Shown here in pieces: positions 1 through 10,358 of a stretch of 64,000 bases of DNA (within the stretch, counting starts at the first letter, position 1; each line of letters starts with the position of its first letter). Made by a program: the position numbers and the translations under genes. This stretch comes from Plantago ovata (Eukaryota; Streptophyta; Magnoliopsida; Lamiales; Plantaginaceae), in assembly GCA_028274465.1 (NCBI GenBank), contig CM051455.1, positions 122,671,462 through 122,735,461 of the forward strand, in the 5' to 3' direction. The notes beneath the pieces are model-generated. The model saw only the letters and a list, made by a program, of their open reading frames with translations, was not told where the DNA came from and did no database searches.

Positions 1-261
1 AATGGAATCATTCAAAATGTGTAATAAGGACTTCAAGGACATACGTGCGCCATTGTCACATTTTCATATAAATTGATTTTGTCATCATAACACTATTTTG
101 AAAAACATACATATCAACATGAAAGGTACATCAAAACTATGGTTTAAAGTAATAAAATAATATCAATATAAAATAATATGAAATGGTAAAATATGAAAAG
201 GTAGAATGTGTTAATCAAATTCGGTATCAACAGCTTCAAAAAATCAATTTAAATCGGAGGT
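1..261. other. AT-rich intergenic sequence
   Basis: I see no coding region, RNA gene or clear repeat boundary here. The stretch leads into the hairpin array that starts at about 262. Confidence 0.5.
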
Positions 262-377
262 GTGTTCAGATAAGTATAATCTCATTGTCAATTTAATACC
301 GCTCCTTCGCACTATACTATTGTTATAATATCAAAATTATTTTCGTATGATAATAATAGCATAGCCGAAGGAGTGGT
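262..377 (+). repeat. Header-plus-hairpin unit 1
   Basis: A GTGTTCAG header at 262-269 is followed 36 nt later by an imperfect inverted repeat. The arms are 298-329 and 346-377, with a loop of about 16 nt. The left arm begins ACCGCTCCTTCGC and the right arm ends GCCGAAGGAGTGGT. The mismatched ~32-bp stem has the shape of a plant microRNA precursor, but nothing in DNA alone shows that it is processed. It is paralogous to the hairpin at 629-718. Confidence 0.7.
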
Positions 378-490
378 GTGAAATAAACATTCGAGATCAA
401 TCATTTTCATCATTACACCCTTTTAAAGAACATACACTATAACATGAAATTAAATAGATAAAATGATAAATATTTAATGATCAAATTGTT

Positions 491-561
491 GTGTTCAATA
501 AGATACAATATATTTACCACCGATTCTATTTATCACCATCAAAGGTTATTATATCGTGGTC
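491..561 (+). repeat. Degenerate header-plus-hairpin unit
   Basis: A GTGTTCAA header at 491 is followed 25 nt later by a weak inverted repeat (516-561), with ACCACCGATTCT on the left and ATTATATCGTGGT on the right. The layout matches the neighbouring units but the stem is eroded, so this is a tentative member of the array. Confidence 0.4.
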
Positions 562-595
562 ATGTATAAAAAATATAGTTGTTAACTTGAAAGTA

Positions 596-718
596 ATGTT
601 CAGTGTAATAGAGTCTCATCGTTTTTTTATACCACTCCTTCGCACGATTCTATTGTTATTAAGATGATTTCTATATATTTTTTTAATAATATTAACAGAA
701 TCGCCGAAGGAGTGGTAT
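596..718 (+). repeat. Header-plus-hairpin unit 2
   Basis: An ATGTTCAG header at 596-603 lies 33 nt before a strong imperfect hairpin (arms 629-663 and about 683-718). The arms read ATACCACTCCTTCGCACGAT and, on the return strand, the matching GCCGAAGGAGTGGTAT. The stem sequence is shared with unit 1 while the loops differ. This points to duplication with selection or recent copying of the stem rather than chance folding. Confidence 0.75.
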
Positions 719-906
719 AAAAATGACATTAGACATTACTATTTTCATCATCACATATACTTTAAGTAATGAATACTTAATGAGAAATAGTGTATAGAGA
801 AATATTATAAATAGTGAAGTGGTGTATAGAGAAATAGCAGAAAAGAATTGGTGAAAGTAATAATGTGAGAATTATATATAGAGAAAGAATGTATAGAGAA
901 ATAGTA

Positions 907-1031
907 GTGTTCAGACAATTCAATCTCACCGTTTTAGATAATCCTGCCAGCTGTCCCCAGAGATAATATTAACGTGTTATTTCTTAGTCACCCTATAATA
1001 ATGACTCTGAGGTCAGCGGGCAGCATTATCT
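907..1031 (+). repeat. Header-plus-hairpin unit 3
   Basis: A GTGTTCAG header at 907-914 is followed by CAATTCAATCTCACCG and, 29 nt from the header start, by a hairpin at 936-1031. The left arm contains CTGCCAGCTGTCCCCAGAG and the right arm CTCTGAGGTCAGCGGGCAG. The stem is about 37 bp with scattered mismatches. It is clearly paralogous to unit 4. Confidence 0.75.
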
Positions 1032-1132
1032 TAATGTAAAGATTGTAAATTGTTCATCATCACACAAATTTATAACATGACACACTTTGGTTAACCATAA
1101 CATGAATTTTATACAAATTTGATGAAGTAGTG

Positions 1133-1258
1133 GTGTTCACACAATTCAATGTTACTGTTTGAGAAATGCCGCCAGCTGGCCCCAGAGGTAATATTGTTGT
1201 GACTTTGTCTTAGTCAGACTATAATAATAACTCTGAGGCCAACAGGTGGCATTGTCTC
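1133..1258 (+). repeat. Header-plus-hairpin unit 4
   Basis: A GTGTTCAC header at 1133-1140 lies 28 nt before a hairpin with arms 1161-1196 and 1224-1258. The left arm carries AATGCCGCCAGCTGGCCCC and the right arm GGCCAACAGGTGGCATT. The stem matches unit 3 with substitutions on both arms, and the loop is unrelated in detail. Confidence 0.75.
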
Positions 1259-1401
1259 AGTTGAAGGATTTTGAAGCTGTCATCATCACACAATTTATGC
1301 AAGACACATTCTATTTGCCCCGTTCAATGGCACACGTGGAAAAGTGTGTTTGTAAATTTTATTTTATGCAAATCATATTAGACTTTAAATTAAAAATCTA
1401 T

Positions 1402-1521
1402 TCCATTACATTTGTTGGCCAGGCGATCCGACTCATTATAATTGACAGGGTCCGTTACGTAGATGTAATGGTACATGTCGATGATAATGAGTCGCAACGC
1501 AGTACCACCAAAGATAATGGA
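1402..1521. repeat. Hairpin unit 5
   Basis: Long imperfect inverted repeat of about 120 nt. The left arm runs TCCATTACATTTGTTGGCC through CCGACTCATTATAATTGACA; the right arm mirrors it through GATAATGAGTCGCAACGC and ends AGATAATGGA. It is followed by a TTTAAGGATATAG sequence and then a GTGCTCAG header at 1617. The same succession follows unit 7, its paralogue. Short ORFs drawn across this hairpin on both strands are by-products of the symmetry. Confidence 0.7.
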
Positions 1522-1704
1522 ATATATATACGATATGAGATAAACAACATTTTGAGAGAAATTATATATTGGAGGCATGTTCTGCAAAATGATGGAAAGG
1601 GTTTAAGGATATAGTTGTGCTCAGTAAATTCAAACCTTATTAACTATGTTTGATGTACAACATTACACTTACAATTATTGTTTACATGATAATCAAAGTA
1701 CAAG

Positions 1705-1772
1705 CACACTACCCCAAGTGACACCGCCTGCTCTTGATGTAAGTGCAGGCGGTGCTGGTTGGGGTAGTGTGT
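1705..1772. repeat. Hairpin unit 6, short near-perfect stem
   Basis: Compact inverted repeat with arms 1705-1731 and about 1745-1772 and a ~13-nt loop. The left arm is ACACTACCCCAAGTGACACC, continuing GCCTGC; the right arm is GCAGGCGGTGCTGGTTGGGG, continuing TAGTGT. It is the most perfectly paired and most GC-rich stem of the array. A GTGCTCAG header lies about 90 nt upstream, further than in units 1-4. Confidence 0.7.
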
Positions 1773-1820
1773 TAGTACTTTTATTACGTGCAAACCTTAT
1801 TCAATTGCAAGTGATATTGT

Positions 1821-1947
1821 TTCCATTCCATCATAATTTGTGGCCGGCGATCCGAATCACTATACATGACAGGGACCTCTACTGGAATGTAATGGTACCT
1901 TCACGGATAGTGAGTCGAAACGCAGAGCCACAAAAAATGATGGAAAG
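1821..1947. repeat. Hairpin unit 7
   Basis: Imperfect inverted repeat paralogous to unit 5. The left arm contains TGGCCGGCGATCCGAATCAC and the right arm GTGAGTCGAAACGCAGAGCC. It is followed by TTTAAGGATGTAG and a GTGCTCAG header at 1965, in the same order as after unit 5. Units 5 and 7 may therefore be a duplicated module of about 400 bp. Confidence 0.7.
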
Positions 1948-1991
1948 GATTTAAGGATGTAGTTGTGCTCAGTAGATTCAAACTTTATTAA

Positions 1992-2266
1992 CTACTTCCT
2001 CCATTTCTTTAGTATCTTCCTAAGTGGTAAAAATTATCAAATTTAAGGAATAATATTAAAGAATTGATTTGTATGAGTATTTAATGGTAAATGGGTGATA
2101 AAGTATGAGAGAGAGTGTTAAAGTGGTTATAAAGAAGGAGAGAGAAATAATAAAAAATTGATAAGTGGGTTGGAAAACTTTCCATATTTGGGTTAAGAAG
2201 TTTGTAAAGAAACGCTCAAAATAGAAACCTAGGAAGTTATTAATGAAATGAATGAAGTATGTTTTA
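1992..2266. mobile_element. Stowaway-like MITE
   Basis: A ~275-bp AT-rich element with terminal inverted repeats: TACTTCCTCCATTTCTTTAG at the left and the complement of TACTTCATTCATTTCATTAA at the right. TA dinucleotides sit at both ends, as expected for Tc1/mariner-derived Stowaway MITEs. It has no coding capacity. A related right-hand end is at 39117-39171. Confidence 0.6.
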
Positions 2267-2795
2267 TGTACACCATTTGAGAAGGCCCGCCTATTATTAC
2301 GTTGAATGTGAATTAGTTAACGTTAAATAGGTAGAGCTCCTCCAATGGTGGCCATAAAAAGGACTAAGTATGCTACAACATTTGCTATGAGTATACAACT
2401 ACAGAACTGTGAAATTTAATTAATGAATTTTGTATTTTCTGGCTTCACAAGTCTTGATTTTAGACTTATGAAGCAGAAAACACCAAAATCATTAATGAAT
2501 TTTGCACCGTCCTGCGTTATATAAAATTTGAAGTAATATAATATGGTTAAATATGATGCTATATTTTATATCTATTGTTTGTGTTCAGCCAAATATAACA
2601 TTTTTAACTTAGACAATCATAACACATTAGTAGTGCCAAATCATTAGTTTATAAAATATAATTATTTTAAAATATTTTATATTTAGTGGTTTGTGTTCAG
2701 TCAAGCACAATTTAGACGGAGATTAAGTATATATTGATTAAGCATAAAGCTATGAATTTCAATAAAAACATGAAAGATCGAGAGTCAAATTCAAT
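2267..2795. other. AT-rich spacer with two header motifs
   Basis: No gene is seen. It contains two further GTGTTCAG headers (2581-2588 and 2693-2700), each followed by a CAAATATAAC- or CAAGCACAAT-type sequence. No convincing stem follows; only an AT-rich self-complementary stretch lies between them. A short inverted repeat around 2440-2500 (TTCTGGCTTCACAAGTC with GACTTATGAAGCAGAAA) is also present. Confidence 0.45.
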
Positions 2796-3900
2796 ACGAA
2801 CCTGATTTTCCACGGCATAATCATCATCACTTTTATTTTCTTCTATGACTCCCATAGCTTTAACTTTTCATTTCCAAACACCTCGCAATAAAAAATACAA
2901 ATCATAAATCAAAATAATAATCGAAAATGCAAGAAAATAATTTACAGATATGAGAAAAATGATAATCGAAAAATACAAGTTGACGAACACTAACCAATTT
3001 ACAGATAGACAAAACAGTTTACGTATGCTCAATATTTCATTCTCATTTTACTATAAATTTATTAACCGAGACTAAGAATACATTTATAATGAAATTTACT
3101 AATGAAATTTATGTCATTGTAGTCGGACACAATTTATTTTACGGTACTCTATACTACGCCTCTTCATAAGTCTTCCAACTATGCATATTAACAAAATAAA
3201 TTGGCCAACAACTTTAAAGATTATAGTAGGATGTAGCACTCACCAGATCAGTGTTTGAAGCTGTTGTAAGCTCGTGGAAAAAATGAAATCCCGCTTCAAC
3301 ATTAAGCCACGAAATAACTCATTACAATAAATGCGGAGGGATTAATCAAATTTGAAAACTTATATATGGATTCATAATCGAATAAATTATCAGATTGCAT
3401 AACTCATCGTTAGAGATTTCCAACGAGACTTGAGATGAATGGATGGCAAAAAACGGAGGCGTGAAATCCACAAATAAAAGCTGAGATTTAGTTAATAAAT
3501 ATGGGAGATATATGAAAAAAATAAATAGAAGTGTAGTGATATACTTACCAACATAGATTCGAGAGTAGATCGATTCACCCGATAGCATTGTCATCGTCGA
3601 TTCTTCACAAAATAGTCGACTTGATTTTGGATTTTTCATATATGATGGAAAGAGATATCTTAATCTATATTGAAATGAATTGGGTTGATAAATTGATCGG
3701 AGAGATTAGAATGGAGAAGTCGGCGCCGATTCGGATGAGAAAAAGGAATCGGATGAGAAAGATGAAAAACGGAGATTTGGGAATGTCGAAGGAGATCGGA
3801 AGAAGAAGAGCAGATTGATGTCGGCTCAAATCGGGTAAAATTTCCGAAAGAAGAAAACGGAGAAGGAGGAATATATGTTGTGTCTGCTCAAATGGGGAAT
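2796..3900 (-). pseudogene. Decayed minus-strand gene, unidentified
   Basis: The minus strand shows gene-like signals but no recognisable protein. A TATAAAAG box is at about 3921-3928. Downstream, a ~90-nt reading frame beginning MKNPKSSRLFCEES and ending IYV runs from 3639 to a good donor (GTAAGTATATC) near 3548. Later exon-like pieces end at donors near 3241 (CTG/GTGAGTG) and 2803 (CAG/GTTCGT), the latter reading MGVIEENKSDDDYAVENQ. The joined product matches no family I know. It could be a real lineage-specific gene, a transposon leader or a relic. The hairpin array lies directly downstream on the same strand. Confidence 0.3.
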
Positions 3901-3918
3901 GCTCCCTAGGGTTCAAGC

Positions 3919-3930
3919 CCTTTTATAGAT
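3919..3930 (-). promoter_or_regulatory. Candidate TATA box
   Basis: Read on the minus strand the sequence is CTATCTATAAAAGGGC, a strong plant TATA match. A pyrimidine-rich leader follows (TCCTCCTTCTCCG), then the gene-like exon at 3549-3640. Confidence 0.5.
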
Positions 3931-5085
3931 AGGTAATTCGCCGGTTACACTTAGTTCGCGAGTATCAATCCTCTTTAATTCGCGAGAGGTCAAAAAATGA
4001 TTTTTTGTGTGTAATTTATTCATTTACTTGCTATAATGTATTGTATGTTTTACTTGGATATCTATGGTTATTATAATTGTTATAAAATTAGAATTACTCG
4101 ATATATTGTTATTATAATATCATTTTGTAAACAATTTATGTTATTACGTCATGTAGAAGATCGACCGGTAACGAAATCTGGATCGTCTGTAATACTGTCA
4201 CCGAATAATGGTCTGTCGGGTGAACTTGCTAATCGCGTTTTTTAACATTTGTAACATCTATGTTTTTGGTGGTTGACTTTTATTTTATATTTTATAATAT
4301 TATTGATTTATTAATTTTTGTTATACTCTTACAATCAAATCACCTTTCTATTTATGAAAATCTTAGAAGTTAGAAGTATATTGTACCGTGGCATTGATAC
4401 ATCTATGTGCGTTTTAAAAATATCATTAATTTGATAACTTATTTATCCTCTTATATTGAATAATTCTTTTTTATTAATTTATATAAGTTGAGAATTATAT
4501 CATACCGTGGCGATGTACTAGTCAATTCTAAAAACAAATGTAACTAAATTTAAAAGACAGATGAGTAATTTCTAATAGATTTAACTCAAATCTTTACTAG
4601 TGGATTCTATCACTCTATCAAACATACATAAACTTTCTAAAAGCTACTAGTATTTCAAATTTAAACGTAGAAAACATTTTTATTAAAATGAGTAATCAAT
4701 AATTAGAGGATGGCGTGGGACTCTTTTGTCAGCTGTGCCATCAAAATCCAGCCAAATTATTGTAGGAGGGGAGTGGACCATTAATGATTTCTATTGACTT
4801 TCGATTCGTCCCATACATATGCCAACGTCAAAACATGCAACTTGAAAGCTGTATAAGGCATGTTTGGTTTAAAAAAAAAAAAAAGGCATGTTTCGCATAA
4901 GATGAGATCTAAAGGAAGTGTAATCTTAACTCCCGTTAAAACATACCCTATAGGCTATAATAGTCAATAGCTTCAGGGTATGTATATACACTCCCTGAAT
5001 AGATATTGCGTAAAACTACAGTTGAAATAAAAAAGTGTGCGTTCTATTTTTATTTTATTATTTTATTTTTTTTTAATTAAAGAGA
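3931..5085. other. Intergenic sequence, nothing recognised
   Basis: AT-rich sequence without a supported gene. A short region at 4380-4520 repeats a TACCGTGGC motif twice. A small inverted repeat at 4932-4985 (TTAACTCCCGTTAAAACATA, CTATAGGCTATAATAGTCAATAG) has no clear element boundary. Confidence 0.4.
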
Positions 5086-6120
5086 GCATGGCTCTCAGAT
5101 ATATAAACTAAAAAACGTTCAAGGAGGCTTATGAGAGCCCCAATACAAGATTGCCTTCTTGGGCACAAAACAATGTAGTAAATCAGTGTCGTAGTAAATC
5201 ACAAAAGGATACACATGTTCTAAGCTCTTTGTAGACTTGCAAATAGTCTTCTTTTGAGAATACTTCTAGCTGACTTGAGTTTTCTCCATTTGCTGCTGTT
5301 GTGGAAGTGTAACATGTTCAATTGTTGCTTCAAAACCGGTCCTAGGAGCAAAGCTTTTTCTTATGCACAAAAGATGCACCTTCTTCTTAATCTTTAAGTT
5401 CCAAAACTTGGTGTTTACGCTCTACTTAAGCATAGATGGGTCTGTCCATAATTGCAGATCATGTTGATCCTCTGGATTCCAATATCCTGTGATACTAGGA
5501 TCAAAAGTATAGCACAAAAGGTCTTCCTTAATTACAAAAGTTATAGCATGATAGCTTTGAGCATTTATGTCAAAAGTTATAAAGGTTGTCAAATGCATTC
5601 AGCCAAACCTAAACAAGCTAAATCAGCTAATTCTATCATTAACAAAAGTAGGATACTTCTTTTCCAAACTGTTAGCCATATGTGCAGAGTGCAAGGAGAA
5701 GCATTGAAAGTGAAGATGAGGCCTACAAAGATGATATAGCATTTTCTTGTAGCAATCAGTGATGAAGTATAAATCATATAGCAAGAAATCCATGCAGACA
5801 CTATATCTGGGTGCATTAGTGTGCAAAGAGACAGTGTAATTCAGGTCAAAGAGGAGGACTCTTTGACACCTAAAGTCCAAATCTGTCGTACAGTCCAAGT
5901 AAAAGTTCCAAATGCAGTTAACATAAAACATCAAGGTCACAACTACCCTTTTCAAAGCAAAATGTATGCAAATTTTTGGTGAGGTTGTCTTACCTGATTC
6001 CTCCGTATCAAGCAAGAACAACAGACACAAGCATGAGCCCCCCTTACCAGAATCATTCCCACAATACAACCCATATTTGAATAATTAATAGACAAGATAT
6101 AGCAATTCAACCGTAGGATT
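5086..6120 (-). other. Unrecognised degenerate ORF region
   Basis: The minus strand holds a 148-codon open frame (5623-6069) starting MYCGNDSGKGGSCLC, rich in Cys, Tyr and His. A plausible splice donor (GAATCAG/GTAAGAC) near 5990 would split it. Phrases such as DLDFRCQRVLLFDLN and PRYSVCMDFLLYDLYFITD look protein-like rather than random. I do not recognise the family; an F-box-associated or retroelement remnant is possible. Overlapping plus-strand ORFs have no protein character. Confidence 0.3.
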
Positions 6121-6249
6121 TCCCAAAATTAGCAGTAATTACAATCCCCGGTATTTGCAATGGGTGGAGCGTGGAGCATGAGCATAGTATGCCGGGAAGG
6201 GGATGGAGTACTTTACAAAAGGGAATATAAGTAGCAACTACATTTTTAT

Positions 6250-7054
6250 CCCTTTAATGTTTTTTTTTTTAGGAAACCATGATCATTATATTAACTTGAA
6301 GATGAAGAGGTACAATTTATTTGCAAAGTAGTTCTACGAGGATATTGCAACGTCCTATCATTTATTACTGATTGGATTAACCATCCCGGGCAATCCGTCC
6401 AAGTCCTACTAATCTCCCTATGTGGTTGATTACTAAGAGCTTGTGCAAAAGTTGATCTGAAGTTGGAGTCGTTGCTGCCATAGTTGGCCAAAAGGTCTGC
6501 ACACTGATTCGCCTCGCGATATGAAAACTGCACCCCGTACATCTTCAAGTTTTGCTGCTAGCTGTCTAATGTCCCGCAGCAGATGTTGCTGCCGAAGTCC
6601 CGGAACCTGGAGTCTATTGAAACAAGCAGCAAGGAAGGTAGAGTCAGTATACACGATTAACTTGGTAAACTTATATGAGACAGCTAAAGATAAAGCATGT
6701 TTGAGGGCCCAAAATTCAGTTGTTACATTATCCGTAAAACCCACATATGCAGAACTTGCTAAAACAAAATTACTATGTTCATCTCTTAACAAGCAACCAA
6801 TCCCAGAGTGTCCTGGTTTAGATAAACTCGAGCCATCCGTATTCACACATAAGTAACCCGGGGGAGGGGGGATCCAGCTACAAGTAATTGTGACTTGTGG
6901 GTGGTGTGATTTACTTGGGAACCGGACTAAGACAACATTGTTCAGATTTTGTAATAAAATACGAAGCTTAACAAAGCTAATGCTTTCTTGTTTGAACAGA
7001 AAATTGTTACGCATATTCCAAAAGATCCAACAGGAGTGTACCCCTTTAATGTTT
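6250..7054 (-). mobile_element. 5'-truncated LINE (L1-type) insertion with target duplication
   Basis: The insert carries the 3' end of a plant L1-type LINE on the minus strand. Its poly(A) is seen as a T-tract at about 6261-6270. It is bounded by a 13-bp direct repeat CCCTTTAATGTTT at 6250-6262 and 7042-7054. That combination is the classic signature of target-primed reverse transcription. Only the C-terminal RNase H part of the pol gene is retained, as is usual for 5'-truncated LINE copies. Confidence 0.85.
6291..7041 (-). pseudogene. LINE RNase H domain fragment, frameshifted
   Basis: The minus-strand reading shows the plant LINE RNase H-like (RVT_3) domain. It has an NTDGSS motif (first catalytic Asp), the TTEFWALKHAL helix (catalytic Glu) and VYTDST (second Asp). 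It then shifts frame near 6530 into the segment FSYREANQCADLLAN, which carries the last catalytic Asp. The frameshift and the loss of reverse transcriptase make it non-functional. Residues before WIFWNMRN come from flanking genomic DNA, because the insertion boundary lies at 7041. Confidence 0.85.
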
Positions 7055-8045
7055 GTTTCATAACTGATAAGTAGGTGGTGGATAAAAGCATAATTATATT
7101 GGATCAATCTAGCAAAACATTTCAGAGCCTAATTCAATATGAAGTGTAGTGTTCTACATGTAATGTCAACAACTCTATGGTTGGATACACATATTATCTT
7201 GTCTTCAAGGCACAGAGACAAATTCTAACCACATAAAATAGAGTCCTTTGTGGAGGACATGATTCCCCGGACACAGACACATGTTACATGTATGGACGAA
7301 TACATGATAATAAAAATGGGTTGACATTTGAAACGAACAAGGGTCATATGGTATGGTGGTGATTGATTGTAGAGCTTTAAACTTACATGATGGATGTCGT
7401 CCAATTCTAACAAATTGGCCCGATTATTTTTATGCTCCCTTCTAGTTTGATATCCTCACAGATCAATATATATGTCCTCAACAACATATTTTCTCATTCG
7501 CTAAGGGATCGAAAAACTTTCAAGTAAGTACTCATTCTTATATTGTTTCACAGCAGCTCACTTTAGTAATATGATTAACGCTTTCAATCCGAGAAAGTGT
7601 CGCGTCCTATCCATATATACTACCCTCTCCGTCACAAAAAATTTTATCCACTAAGATTAACAAAAATGACATTAAAATAATTAATTAAGGAAATAAAAAA
7701 GTTAATGAAGTAAGTTATCTTTTCATTGAAAAGAAGTAATTAAAGTGAAATGCGACAACAAATTTGTAATAGTGTTGTAAAAGTAATGTTTTAATATGTA
7801 TAACTTCCTTTCTTAAAAATACAAGTAAATTTTAAGGGGTCAATTAAATATGTTAAAAGTTTATATAAACTACTACTATCCGTTTTTTTAGATTACTTTG
7901 GAAACAACTTTTTAAGAAGGTTTGTATAATAAATGTGGTGTTTGATTTAGTGGTTGAAAACGGAATTTGTAAACAATTTAAAAATAATAAAATAAAATAG
8001 ATAAGCTGATAAAGAAATGGAGTAAGCTCTATTCTCTTTATATGA
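7055..8045. other. Intergenic sequence, MITE-like
   Basis: No gene is supported. From about 7620 (CTACCCTCTCCGTCACAAAA) to about 8040 the sequence resembles decayed Stowaway-type MITE ends, but no matching terminal repeats could be fixed. Confidence 0.35.
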
Positions 8046-8219
8046 AAACTCATTATTTTCAGTTCAGTTCAGTTTTGTTCAGGTTCATTCAGTTCAGTTA
8101 TGTTCGAACTTGCTTAATTAGTTATATTTTATATTATAAAAAAATCCAGTTCAGTGTTCAATTCAATTCAACTTCATTCAGTTCTGTTCAGTACTATTCA
8201 GACGAAAATAACCGTTTCT
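8046..8219. repeat. TTCAG-rich dispersed repeat, copy 1
   Basis: About 170 bp composed largely of variants of TTCAGTTCAG. It begins AACTCATTATTTTCAGTTC and ends ATTCAGACGAAAATAACCG followed by TTTCTA. A second copy lies at 33606-33791 with the same beginning and end. Short complementary ends (GAAAC and GTTTC) suggest a MITE-like unit. The MULE terminal repeat at 8217 abuts it. Confidence 0.65.
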
Positions 8220-8646
8220 AAGAACGGCTTTTCTACGGTCAGGCAGGCTTTCGCCTTGCCTGACAACAGGCACCCAATGAAAAGGTGACACGTCATTCGC
8301 CTTCGCCAACCCTTCGCCAAGAAGTTTAAATAATTATTTTTATTTATTTTTTCAGTTAAATATAAATTTACTTAAATAACCTTGGATTAAATTAATAAAT
8401 AAAATTATTAAAATATTTACATATATTATTATTATTTTAATTTTCGTCGGGCCCATATGTGGGCTTATGCCGGATCGGGCCGGGCCCGATCATTGACCGG
8501 CGGCCGTAATCCGGTCATACCGGCCCGGCCCGGATCCATATCCAATATGGGATTCTATTTAAAAAATTAGTAAATTTAAATGTTGCTGGCGGGACTCAAA
8601 CCCAAGCCATAACAATGGAAATCAGCTTACTTAACCAAGAGGAGAA
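8217..8646 (+). repeat. MULE-1 left terminal repeat
   Basis: The outer ~60 bp match the inverted right end. The palindrome GTCAGGCAGG/CTTGCCTGAC is at 8238-8264. Further in are CATTCGCC and CTTCGCC blocks like those of the right end, then a GGCCCGG-rich patch (8450-8540) absent from the right end, and the tRNA-like block at 8583-8646. Confidence 0.65.
8583..8646 (-). other. tRNA-like sequence in MULE-1 left terminal repeat
   Basis: On the minus strand it reads CTCTTGGTTAAGTAAGCTG, then ATTGTTATGGCTTGGGTTTG and AGTCCCGCC. This resembles a tRNA D-arm region followed by a T-arm/B-box (GGTTTGAGTCCC). It lacks a proper acceptor stem, so it is not a working tRNA gene. Its partner is at 25676-25741. 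Confidence 0.5.
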
Positions 8647-10074
8647 AGTTCCAATTTGGTTTAATTGATGATGTTTTAAATATATGTAATATATTTTGTA
8701 TAATGAAAATATTTTAATTGTGAATTTGCATTTCAGTGTATATTATTAATCTTAAACTACAATAAACTTCTCGTTGTATTTGAATTGTTTTTTTTACTCT
8801 GATAGATCGACCAACGAAATTAATTCATTATTCTAACCTAGATAATGATCATCCTTACCCTACGACTCACATGATGACTAGTTTGTAAATGTGTTGTCTA
8901 GTTGAAATATTATTTATAAATTTTTGTAAATAATAAACAAATTGTTAGTAAGAACGGATAGAACAACATATATGGCTTGTTACAATGAGGCTAGCTATTA
9001 AGTTGCTTCTATATTTGTGATATTGTTGAAACAATGTAAGTTGATATCTATGAGTTTGAACATTATCTCGCATCTCAGTGATTGTCATAATTTGTTAGTT
9101 TGTTGTGGAGTATCCATTTGGAGCTCAAACTATGTCCTTTCTCGATCTTCGAAAGATACTTTGGAGTCGTAAGTCTATGAGATGAGCTTTTGTTTAATTT
9201 GTCTTTTAGAATTTGTCGTGAACTTATTAGAAGTGGACTTTATTAGGACTTGCTAAAGAGATATGAGATACCCATCGATTGTGTGGTCTTCAATTGTTAG
9301 TCGATCTACAATTGTACTCAAACACTATTTTAAGTACACTCTTTGCATGACTAACGATTGCAATAAACTTGAGATGTGAAGTGTTCTCTCCATAAATCTA
9401 CTCGGAAGTATATTCTATGACTCGATCAAGTGATAACGTACTATTACTTTCTCGAAGGATCTATATATTATATAATGCAAACCACACGCTAGTCTCTAAT
9501 GCAACATTATTAAAACTCCACACCTCAATTGCCATCAACCAGTGGCATGTTTTAAGACTTATAAGATCTAAAACTCACTTAATGATTACTTTCAGTCCAT
9601 GTAGTGGGAACATATGTGTATATGTGTGTGTATGTCAACGAAAAAAACCATAATAACATTCGCGAGGAATAGAAAACCACCTGTGATGTAGGGTACTTTG
9701 ATGATACGGTCTTTTTATTCACGAATAATCAAATAAGTCTATAATATGGTTTAATGTATATTCTAATAACTTATCAATTGTATCTCAATTTTTATTAGAA
9801 GATCTACGATTGCATTCAGACACTATTTTGAATTTAATCCTAATAAGTGTATGTTGAATATTTTTGAAAAATAAATATGATAATAATATAATAATATATA
9901 TAAATTAAAAAATTCAGTAGAATTTAATTAAAGGACTAATTAATTAAAGGAGGGAAACTTTCCGCCTAACCAAAATTTTAGTCTCAATTTCCCCCCACTC
10001 GATAGGCTAAGTTTTACCAAAAAAAATAAAATATGCCAAGTCCCCAACCCTAGATCTAAAATTTTATTTCCAAT
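8647..10074. other. AT-rich interior of MULE-1 without genes
   Basis: No coding region is recognised. Parts at 9295-9350 and 9780-9835 share an interrupted TCTACRATTG, CACTATTTTRA-type similarity, suggesting an old internal duplication. Confidence 0.4.
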
Positions 10075-10358
10075 TTCAATCATCCCTCTTTCTCCTCCTC
10101 TGATCGATCGACTCATCTCTTCTCACCGGCCACCACCACCACTCTCACCGGACTCTCCCATCACGAATCACGACCACCTCTGCACCACCACCAGTCCACC
10201 GACTCCACTGTCCAGACTGTGCGTCGTCTCTGCACCACCACCACTTCACGGCGTTGTACAACTCCAATACACCGCTGCCATCCTCCCACACCGTCGTCGC
10301 CTCCTCACCGCCAGCCGCCTTCCTCATCTTCAAGCTCTCACCTGTTCACACAATCAAG
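10075..10358 (+). promoter_or_regulatory. C-rich leader exon of a plus-strand transcript
   Basis: A sharply different composition (CCACCACCACCACT, CTCCTCACCGCCAGCC) within AT-rich DNA ends at a clean donor (CAATCAAG/GTATGT) at 10358. This looks like a first, mostly non-coding exon. Exon-like pieces further along the plus strand (11460, 15718, 16879, 18044) could belong to one chimeric transcript. Confidence 0.45.

Noticed and set aside
298..1947. Named microRNA genes
   Set aside because: The hairpins look like precursors, but no arm matches a microRNA I recognise and processing cannot be seen in DNA, so they are listed as repeats.
1246..1954. Protein-coding ORFs over hairpins 5-7
   Set aside because: Open frames on both strands follow from the inverted repeats; no protein family features.
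1..2700. CRISPR-like repeat array
   Set aside because: Headers recur at irregular intervals with different long hairpins between; the DNA is plant nuclear and there are no spacers of constant length.
8583..8646. Functional tRNA gene
   Set aside because: No acceptor stem or credible cloverleaf; treated only as tRNA-like sequence in a transposon end. The same applies to 25676-25741.
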